A DNA stretch of 59,137 bases from Rheinheimera sp. (GTDB lineage Bacteria; Pseudomonadota; Gammaproteobacteria; Enterobacterales; Alteromonadaceae). Position 1 is the stretch's first letter. Each line of letters starts with the position of its first letter. Positions 1-8,427 of the stretch are shown in pieces. A model generated the notes under the pieces. It saw only the letters and a list, made by a program, of their open reading frames with translations. It had not been told where the DNA came from and made no database searches. The stretch is from contig DPJG01000029.1 in assembly GCA_003543135.1 (NCBI GenBank), forward strand, positions 1 to 59,137, read 5' to 3'. A program made the position numbers and the translations under genes.

Positions 1-58
1 TATTAATTCGCACAGTTATTTAGGTATGAAATAATTATATTCTATAAAAATCAATGGA

Positions 59-1273
59 ATGAAAATGACCCAACCAGAACAAGGAAAAAAATCAGGAACT
101 CCCCAAGCACAAGTTCCTGGCAAGATGACTCAGCATTGGGAGCAAGTGGGATACTATTTCGGAAAGATAAGCTATGGGATTTTTAAAAGGTTTCTTAAAT
201 TAAAGTATAAAATTGCTACTTTAAAATTAAGAGCCTTTTTCATTTTCATAATGTTTCTTGCAGGTTATTATTTTCTATCGCATGAGTTGATAGTCGAATC
301 TATATTTGACCAATATCTTATAGATACTTTGAAAGTCCAAGAGGCTGAAATGAGGTCTTATAAGGTCTCATATGCTGCATCAGTTATTGATACATTGATT
401 TTCTTTATAACTGTGGGTTTGGGTATAGCTATATACGGTTTAACCAAGCCAGAAGATAGTTCATTCGAGAAAAAAATAAACTATTTATTTCCAAGGGCTG
501 CACTTACCGTTGGAGGTAAAAAGTACCTTTTAAAGCAAATCAATAAACTTGCTGTTATTTCTGAACGAACCCGAGTCACTTTTCAGATTGATGAGCATTG
601 TTTTGATCATAATCTAACAGGTTACACCATGATTTATGAGCAAAAAATTTCAAATCTACATAATAAGCAATCTTTTATGGATGAAGATGTCAAGTTTGTA
701 TTCAGTGTGACTGAAGAAACAAAGAACGCCATCTTGAAAAGAGATGGTAAATCCCGTTCTTGGGGGAAAGTTCACAAAATTAGGACTATGACATCTGATG
801 ATATTGATCGTTGGCGGTGGCACACGAAAGGAAAGCATCTGTTGCTAGCTGACTCCAAGAAAGATATTTTTAAATTGAATGGCCTTACAATTCCTCCTGA
901 CGGTGAAGCACAGTTAGATGTGATCTCTTCGACTTTGACTTATAACGATGGTAATGATGCTGAACTCTTTGGCGTTGCAAGATTTACCGAACTACTTGAA
1001 TTGTATTTTGTCAACAATACTCAATATGATGCGAGTATTGAGATAAGAAAAGTGACAATGGATGAGTACTCATTAAAAGGGAGTAAGGTGTTAGCTGCTG
1101 AAGACAATTATGAGTTCACGCTCGATTTGGCAAAGACTAGTTGTGTTCAGGATGAGTTTGCTCAGTCAACGAGCAGGAGGCGTCAGTGTTTTCGAGAATT
1201 CTCCGTTGATGACTTAATTTTATGGAAAGTCACGTTCAAGAGGTCAGAAGAACCCGAATTAGCTAAAGCCTAA
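59..1273 (+). CDS. Hypothetical membrane protein with two TM helices
   Basis: I do not recognise this 404-residue protein. Two hydrophobic helices are visible at about residues 59-74 and 107-128, separated by a short polar loop, and a basic N-terminal tail of about 55 residues precedes them. The remaining ~275 residues are hydrophilic and probably form one soluble domain. With two TM helices and a Lys/Arg-rich N-terminus, both ends are most likely cytoplasmic. The start ATG at 59 has only a weak upstream purine stretch; ATG at 65 is an in-frame alternative. Coding DNA is AT-rich compared with the core genes, like the rest of this island. It lies outside the recombinase-bounded operon but on the same side of mnmE. 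A defence role is possible from context only. Confidence 0.7.
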   Translation: MKMTQPEQGKKSGTPQAQVPGKMTQHWEQVGYYFGKISYGIFKRFLKLKYKIATLKLRAFFIFIMFLAGYYFLSHELIVESIFDQYLIDTLKVQEAEMRSYKVSYAASVIDTLIFFITVGLGIAIYGLTKPEDSSFEKKINYLFPRAALTVGGKKYLLKQINKLAVISERTRVTFQIDEHCFDHNLTGYTMIYEQKISNLHNKQSFMDEDVKFVFSVTEETKNAILKRDGKSRSWGKVHKIRTMTSDDIDRWRWHTKGKHLLLADSKKDIFKLNGLTIPPDGEAQLDVISSTLTYNDGNDAELFGVARFTELLELYFVNNTQYDASIEIRKVTMDEYSLKGSKVLAAEDNYEFTLDLAKTSCVQDEFAQSTSRRRQCFREFSVDDLILWKVTFKRSEEPELAKA

Positions 1274-1537
1274 TAAGAAAGTGGACATTTACTTATTTTC
1301 TATTAAGGTATATGTTGATTTAGAAAAATAAGTAGATAAAATAATCAGCCAAATCGAAATGGGGAGCTATACGATGAGCAACGGCTTTACAGGCGGTTAG
1401 TTTTTAAGACTGTATCTGTTAAATTTCAACGCTAAAGTGTGGATAGACACATATACCTGCGTAAAAACTCAAAAATTCGGTGTTACTTGTGGTCTGTTAT
1501 CGCATGTACACCGTTTTTTTATGCCTCTTTTTTGAAC

Positions 1538-2401
1538 TCAACTCCCCAAATAAGTATAAGTGATGTTAAACCGGTTATGCCCCAGCTCCTTGGTGAGCTG
1601 GTTCCGTACTTCAATATCCACTTGTTTTGCCACGAGTTCTAAATCTTTGCGGTGTGGGCCGCCGTTGGCTGGGCATTCCCAGCCGGTCAGTGCTTTATAG
1701 CGCTCGCGCACGTATTGATGACGCAGGCCGTGGTTTTTGCAGATACCAGCGGCTTCAGTTTGTTTCTCATATACACGTAATTGCTCGATGTAGTTACGAT
1801 CTGAGCGAATCAGCGCTTGGCCACCGGCAAATGCTTTAAGTTCGTTAAGCAGCTGGCGCTGGGATTCTTTTGTAATAGGCACAGTGCGGGCGCGGCCACC
1901 TTTGGCCCATGATGCCTTTACTGCGATGTGGTCCTTTTGGTCAGCATAACTGACAACAAATTTGATGCACTCTTCACGGCGTAAGCCAAATTGCTCCTGT
2001 AAGCGCAGTGAATACTTGGTGTGGACGTCGGTAATCTTGGCCAGTTTCTGATGGTCCAATACCTTGGCTTTGCCCTCGGGTTTATTTTCCCGACGCGGGA
2101 TCATGTAAGCGTCGTTCGATTTGGCAATAATGTTTGGTTTGCCAATTTGCTGCGCAGTCCAGCGTAACACGGCCATCCTGTTTTTAATGGTGGACGCTGA
2201 CAGGTTTTCTGACTGCCATTTGTGAACCAGATACTCGATATGCTTGGGCTTTAATCCGCTTGGATCTTTGAGCTTGTACCCGCCAGACGTTAATTGGTCA
2301 GCAACCAGGTTCAATACTTTTAAACGCGAAGCACGCGTGCTGAAACTGCCTGATCTGTCGGTTTTGCAAAGTTGAAATAAACGAAATCCTAACTGGCTCA
2401 T
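1538..2401 (-). CDS. Tyrosine recombinase / phage-type integrase
   Basis: A site-specific recombinase of the tyrosine family, 287 residues from the ATG at 2401. An N-terminal core-binding domain (about residues 1-105) precedes the catalytic domain. The catalytic set is visible: Arg141 in GLRREE, a Lys near 168 in KGGRARTVPI, His224 and Arg227 in HGLRH, His275 in ELGHNR and Tyr284 near the C-terminus. It resembles the Integrase_1 group, which has an N-terminal SAM-like domain. A GTG at 2407 is also in frame, but GAGG lies about 5-6 bases before the ATG at 2401, which decides the start. It sits at the left side of the restriction-modification operon and points away from it, so it may mobilise the island or be a remnant of an older insertion. 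Confidence 0.85.
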   Translation of the reverse strand: MSQLGFRLFQLCKTDRSGSFSTRASRLKVLNLVADQLTSGGYKLKDPSGLKPKHIEYLVHKWQSENLSASTIKNRMAVLRWTAQQIGKPNIIAKSNDAYMIPRRENKPEGKAKVLDHQKLAKITDVHTKYSLRLQEQFGLRREECIKFVVSYADQKDHIAVKASWAKGGRARTVPITKESQRQLLNELKAFAGGQALIRSDRNYIEQLRVYEKQTEAAGICKNHGLRHQYVRERYKALTGWECPANGGPHRKDLELVAKQVDIEVRNQLTKELGHNRFNITYTYLGS

Positions 2402-2761
2402 ATGCACCTCAAAAGTTGAGAATGCAGAACCTAAGAACGGAGAGATCAGTGCGACATGAGTCTAAAGGTAAGTTTTAAAGCCAATGCATACGCCGTAGCG
2501 TAAAGCACTTTGCCGAAGCAACAAGGGCTATGATCTCAAAGCAAAAAAGCTGAGCCGGATGTCTTCTTTGGAAGTTTAAGCGGACTACGATGTTCTTGGT
2601 TCTGCGTGGTTTTACACAGATCTCGATATCTCGTTTTGCAGGCTGCCGAAGCGCCAATTTGCTGACAGGGCTTGTTACCAAGCCGCAGTAAAATCAATAT
2701 AGCACTTCGGCGAAAAAAAAGGCAATCCCCCCGCCGACATTCCCCTCTTTACCCAGAAAAT

Positions 2762-2795
2762 CAATATGTGCATCAAGAGCATAGTGCACATATTG
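2762..2795. repeat. Inverted repeat, 11-bp arms
   Basis: CAATATGTGCA at 2762-2772 is the exact reverse complement of TGCACATATTG at 2785-2795, with a 12-base loop. It lies six bases before a larger hairpin. Confidence 0.75.
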
Positions 2796-2801
2796 CCGCG
2801 A

Positions 2802-2847
2802 CTCTTCGAGTCGTCCCTACACATTCGCGTAGGGACGACTCGAAGAG
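2802..2847. repeat. Long perfect hairpin, 19-bp stem
   Basis: CTCTTCGAGTCGTCCCTAC (2802-2820) pairs perfectly with GTAGGGACGACTCGAAGAG (2829-2847) around an 8-base loop. The left arm with its flank also contains a smaller dyad, GACTC-TTC-GAGTC. There is no T-run on either side, so it is not a normal intrinsic terminator. It looks like a REP/MITE-type palindrome or a folded recombination site. Confidence 0.8.
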
Positions 2848-3087
2848 CGCGAGGGGAATTCATTGCCTTGTCGCTACGAACTATCGCTTTAACGTACAGA
2901 TGGAAGACGCATTTCACCGTTCGTTTAAGAACTAGCTTTGATAAATCTATAATTTGGGTACAATAGCTTTTCAGTGGTCATTTATTGTGAATGCAATTGG
3001 CATTGTCAGATGCTAGTTCTGTATAAAGATACTGATGTCTGGCACAATGAATGTTTTACAGTTCATGCTGTAAGTTATTGAGAAAAA

Positions 3088-3113
3088 TATAATAGTATTG
3101 CCTGAAGGCAATA
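3088..3113 (+). promoter_or_regulatory. Candidate -10 box with overlapping operator palindrome
   Basis: TATAAT at 3088-3093 is followed two bases later by TATTGCC-TGAA-GGCAATA (3096-3113), a perfect 7-bp dyad that would cover the transcription start. This is where a repressor of the mrr-hsd operon could bind. No good -35 hexamer is seen at the proper spacing, so the promoter part is tentative. The first gene of the operon starts at 3155. Confidence 0.4.
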
Positions 3114-3154
3114 TATAAAAATAGCAATATTAAGCAATTTGGTGGGGCTCAAGG

Positions 3155-4102
3155 ATGGTCGACACAATTCCAAGTTACGAAGCGATGTTTCCTGTTGTTC
3201 TGCAAATGCTATCAAATGGCCAACAAAAACCATTGAAGCAAATTTATGATGAGGTAACAGCACATTATGGCTTTTCGAAAGAACAGCTAGCATTGCAATT
3301 ACCGAGTGGTAAACAGACCTATGTACGCAATCGAATCGGTTGGGCTAAAACGTACCTTGTAAAAGCGGGCCTCATTGGTCAGCCCAAGCGGGCTGTATGT
3401 GAAATTACCCAAAGGGGCAAGGACGCACTCGCTAGTGGTGCGGTTATCGACAACAAATACTTGGCGCAATTTGAAGATTTTAACCGTTTTATCAGCACCA
3501 ATATTGAGCAGACAAATGATGTTGATACCGGCCCCCTGCTCAATGCTGCAAGCGAGCAACACCACAATAACAGTGACTCGCAGACGCCTACCGAGTTGAT
3601 GTCCAAAGCCTTTACAGCCCTAAACGCTGCGTTAGCAGATGAAATCATTGAACAAATCCACAGCCTGTCGCCCAGGTTCTTCGAGCAATTGGTGGTCGAT
3701 CTGATGCTGGCGATGGGCTATGGCGGTAGCCAAAAGGATGCGGGCAAAGCGACTCAGTACAGCAGCGATGGTGGTATTGATGGCATCATTAAAGAAGACA
3801 AACTCGGGCTCGATTCCATTTACCTGCAAGCCAAACGATACCGTGACAATACCATCGGCAGGCCAGATATTCAGGCGTTCGCAGGTGCTTTAGATATGCA
3901 CCGCGCTCGCAAAGGGGTGTTTATAACCACCTCCAGTTTTAGCAAAGAGGCTCGCGATTTTGTAACCCGTATCGAAAAACGCATTGTGCTGATTGATGGC
4001 CGCGAATTAGCAGACCTGATGATTGAGCACAATGTTGGGGTATCGATCCGCGAGCTGTACGCCGTAAAGGCATTAGATTCAGATTATTTTTCGGAAGAGT
4101 GA
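3155..4102 (+). CDS. mrr: Mrr-family restriction endonuclease
   Basis: A 315-residue protein, close to the ~304 of E. coli Mrr, the type IV enzyme that attacks DNA with methylated bases. Residues ~5-95 form the winged-helix Mrr N-terminal domain. Residues ~170-300 form the Mrr catalytic domain: FFEQLVVDLMLAMGY helix, then Asp209 in GGIDGII and the QAK triad end at 225-227, a PD-(D/E)XK variant with Gln in place of the usual acidic residue, as in Mrr proteins. It is the first gene of the plus-strand operon; its stop lies two bases before hsdM. Pairing an Mrr-like nuclease with a type I system in one transcript is notable, since Mrr can act on DNA methylated by some type I and III enzymes. Whether this copy avoids self-damage cannot be read from sequence. 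Confidence 0.88.
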   Translation: MVDTIPSYEAMFPVVLQMLSNGQQKPLKQIYDEVTAHYGFSKEQLALQLPSGKQTYVRNRIGWAKTYLVKAGLIGQPKRAVCEITQRGKDALASGAVIDNKYLAQFEDFNRFISTNIEQTNDVDTGPLLNAASEQHHNNSDSQTPTELMSKAFTALNAALADEIIEQIHSLSPRFFEQLVVDLMLAMGYGGSQKDAGKATQYSSDGGIDGIIKEDKLGLDSIYLQAKRYRDNTIGRPDIQAFAGALDMHRARKGVFITTSSFSKEARDFVTRIEKRIVLIDGRELADLMIEHNVGVSIRELYAVKALDSDYFSEE

Positions 4103-4104
4103 CT

Positions 4105-5856
4105 ATGAACAATTCAGAACAACAATTTCTCAATGAGTTAGATGCAAAACTCTGGTCGGCAGCAGACCGCCTGCGTAACAACTTAGATGCTGCTAACTAC
4201 AAACACGTGGTGCTGGGCATTATCTTTTTAAAATACGTTTCCGATGCCTTTGACGAACGCCAGCAAGAGCTAAAAAAGCTGTTCACTGAAGATAACAACG
4301 ACGACAACATCTATTACATGCCGCGTGAAGATTACGATAGCGATCAAGAGTATACCGATGCCGTCAATGCGGAGTTAGAGCTGCATGAATATTACCAAGA
4401 GAAAAACGTGTTTTGGGTGCCAAAGCAAGCGCGCTGGGAATTCCTTAAAAGTACAGCAGCCTTGCCAATTGGTTCAGATATTGAAATAGAAGGCCTGAAT
4501 GGGCAGCCCGAGGTGTTTAAGCTCAGTTCAATTTCTAAGTTAATTGATAATGCGTTGGAAGCGATTGAAAACTATAAAATCGGTGACAAGTTTGCAAATC
4601 CGAAGTTAAGACGGGTGTTGCCGCGTATCAGCCGTTTTGAAGTAGAGAACTATAACCTTATTGAACTTATCAATAAGTTTTCCGATACCAGCTTCCGTAA
4701 TCCTGAATACAACGGCGAAAAGCTTGACCTGCACAGTAAAGACATTTTAGGCCACGTGTATGAATACTTTCTTGGCCAATTCGCCTTGGCTGAAGGTAAA
4801 CAAGGCGGCCAATACTACACGCCAAAAAGTATTGTCACGCTGATTGTCGAAATGCTGCAGCCTTACCAAGGTCGTGTTTATGACCCAGCCATGGGTGCGG
4901 GTGGTTTTTTTGTCAGCAACGATAAATTTATCGAAGCGCATGCCGCCGAAAAGCACTACAACGCTGCCGAGCAGCGCAAGCAGATCTCGGTTTACGGCCA
5001 AGAAAGCAACCCGACGACCTGGAAATTGGCGGCTATGAATATGGCCATTCGCGGTATCGACTTTAACTTTGGTATAAAGAACGCGGACACATTACGAGAG
5101 CCTTTGCACATGGATGTTCGAATGGACTATGTGATGGCCAACCCGCCGTTTAATATCAAAGATTGGTGGGATGCTTCGCTGGACGGCGATATCCGTTGGA
5201 AATATGGTACTCCACCACAAGGTAATGCCAACTACGCGTGGATACAGCATATGCTGCATCACCTTAATGACAACGGCTCTATGGGATTATTGCTTGCTAA
5301 CGGCTCTATGAGTTCAAATACCAATAATGAGGGTGAAATCCGAAAAGCGCTGATCGACGCTGACTTAGTCGAATGCATGGTGGCCTTGCCAGGGCAGCTT
5401 TTCACCAATACTCAAATCCCTGCCTGTATTTGGTTTTTAACCAAAAATAAAAAAGGTGGTTCTGCAGGCAGCCAACAGGGCAAACGTGACCGCCGTGGTG
5501 AAACGCTGTTTATCGATGCACGGAACCTTGGCTTTATGAAAGATCGCGTGTTACGGGATTTTACTGATGACGATATCGCCAAGATTGCAACCGTTTTCGA
5601 TGCTTGGCAAAGCGGTATTGGCTACTCCGATGAAAAAGGTTTTTGCTTTAGTGCCAAACTTGAAGACATGCAAAAGCATGACTTTGTGTTAACGCCCGCG
5701 CGCTATGTCGGTGCCGCGGATGCTGAAGAGGATTCTGAGCCATTCCCAGAGAAAATGCAGAGATTAACTGAGCAATTAAAATCTCAATTCGAAGAGTCTG
5801 ACCGATTAGAGAAAGCGATTAAGGATAATCTTGCGGGGATCGGTTATGAATTCTAA
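4105..5856 (+). CDS. hsdM: Type I restriction-modification methyltransferase subunit
   Basis: M subunit that transfers a methyl group from S-adenosylmethionine to adenine N6 in the hemimethylated target, working as M2S1 with HsdS. The N-terminal HsdM helical domain spans ~1-180. The AdoMet motif DPAMGAGGF is at ~260-268 and the catalytic motif IV NPPF at ~346-349. A C-terminal helical region binds HsdS. The ATG at 4105 has GGAAG about 7 bases upstream; a GTG at 4099 is in frame but overlaps the mrr stop and lacks that spacing. 583 residues is normal. The gene overlaps hsdS by 11 bases, consistent with translational coupling. Confidence 0.97.
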   Translation: MNNSEQQFLNELDAKLWSAADRLRNNLDAANYKHVVLGIIFLKYVSDAFDERQQELKKLFTEDNNDDNIYYMPREDYDSDQEYTDAVNAELELHEYYQEKNVFWVPKQARWEFLKSTAALPIGSDIEIEGLNGQPEVFKLSSISKLIDNALEAIENYKIGDKFANPKLRRVLPRISRFEVENYNLIELINKFSDTSFRNPEYNGEKLDLHSKDILGHVYEYFLGQFALAEGKQGGQYYTPKSIVTLIVEMLQPYQGRVYDPAMGAGGFFVSNDKFIEAHAAEKHYNAAEQRKQISVYGQESNPTTWKLAAMNMAIRGIDFNFGIKNADTLREPLHMDVRMDYVMANPPFNIKDWWDASLDGDIRWKYGTPPQGNANYAWIQHMLHHLNDNGSMGLLLANGSMSSNTNNEGEIRKALIDADLVECMVALPGQLFTNTQIPACIWFLTKNKKGGSAGSQQGKRDRRGETLFIDARNLGFMKDRVLRDFTDDDIAKIATVFDAWQSGIGYSDEKGFCFSAKLEDMQKHDFVLTPARYVGAADAEEDSEPFPEKMQRLTEQLKSQFEESDRLEKAIKDNLAGIGYEF

Positions 5857-7189
5857 TTGGCCAACGCTGCCGTTAGGTGAATTGCTAGAACTTGTAATCG
5901 ATCATCGAGGAAAAACGCCAAACAAAATGGGGTTCGAAGATTTTCATAATAGTGGTTATCCAGTCCTCTCTGCTAAACACGTAAAAACTGATAGCTTAGT
6001 TAATCTTGATTCAATGAGATACTCTAATGAAGAGATGTATAAAAAATGGATGAAAGTTGAAATCCAAGCTGGCGATATAGTTCTAACATCTGAAGCACCA
6101 CTAGGCGAGGTCTATTTATTAGATGGGAGTACCAAGTTTTTACTTGGGCAAAGGGTTTTTGGGTTACGGCCAAACAAAAACAAAATTAACCCTTTGTATC
6201 TTGCCTCTTGGCTGGCTTCACCGAAAGGCCAGGCTTTACTCTATGCCAGAGCCTCTGGGTCTACTGTACTAGGTATAAAACAATCTGAACTTCTAAAAAT
6301 AGAAGTTGATGTTGCACCTGAAATTTATCAAAACCTGATTGGTATAAATCGATTTGACATAATCAAAAAGATCGACGTTAACAATGCTATCTGTCAAACG
6401 CTAGAATCGATTGCGCAGGCATTATTCAAAAGCTGGTTTGTCGATTTTGATCCTATCAAAGCCAAAATTGAAGTCCTTGCTTCTGGTGGAAGTAACGCAG
6501 ATGCTGAGCTCGCGGCTATGAGTGTTATAGCTGCAAAAGATATAAATCAGCTTGATGAATTAAGAAAAACCAATCCCGATGCCTTTGCAAGGCTAGCCCG
6601 AACTGCAGCGTTGTTTCCAGCCGCTATGCAAGACTCTGAGCTTGGTGAGATACCTGAAACGTGGGAAGTAAAGCAACTGAAAGATATTCTCGAACTAGCA
6701 TATGGTAAAGCATTAAAGAAAACGGATCGTGTTGATGGTGATGTACCAGTGTATGGTTCGGGTGGATTAACGGGTTACCATAGTCAAAGTCTAGTCGATG
6801 GACCTGGTATCATTGTTGGGCGCAAAGGAACTGTTGGTTCGGTTTACTGGGAACCTAAAGCGTTTTATCCAATTGATACTGTTTTTTATGTAAGACCAAA
6901 GGCCAATTATTCATTGAACTATTGCCACTTAGTTTTACAAAATCTCGGTTTACAAAACATGAATACTGATGCGGCTGTTCCGGGGCTGAACCGGGATAAT
7001 GCATATCGTCTTAATGTCATCGCACCAACTAAAGGAGTGATGAATATATTCAAAGAAATTATTCAGTCGCTTCAGTCAAGTATTGATGTCAATAATGCAC
7101 AAAGTGCAAGTTTGGAGTCGCTGCGCGATACACTACTTCCTAAATTGCTTTCTGGAGAAATCAATTTAATGAGTGAGGTTGTTACATGA
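5846..7189 (+). CDS. hsdS: Type I restriction-modification specificity subunit
   Basis: S subunit that sets the bipartite DNA target. It has two target-recognition domains, about residues 5-150 and 265-400. Each is followed by a conserved helical spacer: LFKSWFVDFDPIKAKIE after the first, and ASLESLRDTLLPKLLSGE at the end. The 447-residue length is typical of a full two-TRD subunit. A TTG start at 5831 is possible, but the ATG at 5846 is preceded by GGGG at good spacing and begins right before the conserved WPTLPLGELLE. The first TRD is more AT-rich than hsdM or hsdR, as expected for a swapped recognition domain. The target sequence cannot be predicted by eye. Confidence 0.96.
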   Translation: MNSNWPTLPLGELLELVIDHRGKTPNKMGFEDFHNSGYPVLSAKHVKTDSLVNLDSMRYSNEEMYKKWMKVEIQAGDIVLTSEAPLGEVYLLDGSTKFLLGQRVFGLRPNKNKINPLYLASWLASPKGQALLYARASGSTVLGIKQSELLKIEVDVAPEIYQNLIGINRFDIIKKIDVNNAICQTLESIAQALFKSWFVDFDPIKAKIEVLASGGSNADAELAAMSVIAAKDINQLDELRKTNPDAFARLARTAALFPAAMQDSELGEIPETWEVKQLKDILELAYGKALKKTDRVDGDVPVYGSGGLTGYHSQSLVDGPGIIVGRKGTVGSVYWEPKAFYPIDTVFYVRPKANYSLNYCHLVLQNLGLQNMNTDAAVPGLNRDNAYRLNVIAPTKGVMNIFKEIIQSLQSSIDVNNAQSASLESLRDTLLPKLLSGEINLMSEVVT

Positions 7190-8427
7190 CAGTATCAGCG
7201 TTTGATGTCAGTAAAATACCAGTTTGGAATAGCGAATACCCAGAAAAAAGCTTTGATATTCTGCCAGAACAGCCAAGTGGGCGAATTCCGGTAACCAAAA
7301 TTGAACACTGGCGGGACTTTACTTCACTATTGGAAAGCCCTTTTTTTAATAGAGTTGATACACAGTTTATTTTTCGTGGTCATCGTCGTTTTGACTGGGA
7401 AATGACTCCGACTCTAGCTCGGCTTACGCAAAACGGTATTGTTACGGAAGATATCGCGCAACGACAACTAGATATGTTCCGCAAAGCTATTCGTGGCAGA
7501 ATTTCTGATCATTCGCTTTTAAATGATGAAGATGAACGAGAGGCTGATGAGTTATGGTCAATAGGGCAACATCACGGCTTGATGACACCTCTGCTTGATT
7601 GGACATACTCGCCATATGTGGCATTGTTTTTTGCTTTTGCAAAAGAGGATAAGCCGGATGAGAAAGACAACCCTTACCGTGCTATTTATATCCTTAATAA
7701 AAGCTTTATCTCGAATAATGATCTTTGTCCAGATATTCGTGTATTTGAGCCTAAAAAAGACGATCACGGCCGCTTGGTTAGTCAAGCTGGGCTTTTTACC
7801 TTTTCGCCTTATGACGCCACGATTGAAAATAAGTTAACCGAAGTATTAACCGATGAAGATTTTCCAGATGACGAACTAAAAACAGCGGCTGAAGAAGATC
7901 AACCAGGCATTCTCGCTAAATATATCTGCAAGGTGTACATCAAAAACGAAGAACAGCAAGAGTGCTTAAAACACCTTAGGCGTATGAATGTTCACCATGC
8001 TAGCTTATTCCCAGATTTGATTGGTGCGGCTGACTATTGCAATATCTTTATGGCAGAGCTTGAGCGTGAGAAGGCTTTGCAGCAACGAAAAGTTGATCCT
8101 GTCAGTGAACCCTTAGTTGTTGATGCTGGTCAGCCAGAACAACCTTCACTGCCATTGGGTCAAAATGCTGGTTCTATCCTCGGATTACTGAAGTCCACGT
8201 CTGAAAGCCAAGAAGTGGAGCCGAACCGTATTCAGTTAATTGCGGATGAGCTAAATAAATACCTTTCAAAATCTATGGTTGTGGATTGGCAAGCCCGCGA
8301 CACCGTGCAGGCGGAAATGAAAAATGCCACCCGCGTATTATTGCGTAAGTATGGTTACCCCGTTACTGCGAGAGATACCATCGTCGAGAATATTTTGGAA
8401 GTTGTTGGTGGAGGGAGTGACCAATGA
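7186..8427 (+). CDS. FRG-domain protein with HsdR-like C-terminal tail
   Basis: The 413-residue protein has a FRG domain at about residues 35-290: the hallmark Phe-Arg-Gly lies in FIFRGHRR (61-68) and the second signature [14 protein letters not shown] is at 127-140. FRG proteins are found in defence loci; their biochemical activity is not settled as far as I know. A low-complexity linker (about 295-345) leads to residues 349-408, which align without gaps to the last ~60 residues of the neighbouring HsdR: VDWQARD at 366-372 against VDWQVRD, then a shared RxxL and YxYP. I counted 21 identities in 59 positions. The ATG overlaps the hsdS stop and its own stop overlaps the hsdR start, so all three are probably translated in coupled fashion. 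I infer that the tail docks this protein on the methyltransferase in place of, or beside, HsdR. Confidence 0.9.
   Translation: MTVSAFDVSKIPVWNSEYPEKSFDILPEQPSGRIPVTKIEHWRDFTSLLESPFFNRVDTQFIFRGHRRFDWEMTPTLARLTQNGIVTEDIAQRQLDMFRKAIRGRISDHSLLNDEDEREADELWSIGQHHGLMTPLLDWTYSPYVALFFAFAKEDKPDEKDNPYRAIYILNKSFISNNDLCPDIRVFEPKKDDHGRLVSQAGLFTFSPYDATIENKLTEVLTDEDFPDDELKTAAEEDQPGILAKYICKVYIKNEEQQECLKHLRRMNVHHASLFPDLIGAADYCNIFMAELEREKALQQRKVDPVSEPLVVDAGQPEQPSLPLGQNAGSILGLLKSTSESQEVEPNRIQLIADELNKYLSKSMVVDWQARDTVQAEMKNATRVLLRKYGYPVTARDTIVENILEVVGGGSDQ

Larger units (their letters stand above)
2408..3154. other. Structured intergenic region, no gene recognised
   Basis: This 747-base gap separates the left recombinase from the mrr-hsd operon. 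Short open frames occur on both strands but they overlap perfect palindromes and show no family resemblance. It holds two adjacent hairpins (2762-2795 and 2802-2847) and, near its right end, a TATAAT with a palindrome (3088-3113). The string AAAATCAATAT occurs twice, near 2691 and 2758. The gap could carry an attachment site, but no matching copy is visible at the other island end. Confidence 0.6.

Noticed and set aside
2675-2935. Short open frames on both strands around 2.7-2.9 kb
   Set aside because: They run through perfect hairpins and mirror each other's sequence; no sign of coding.
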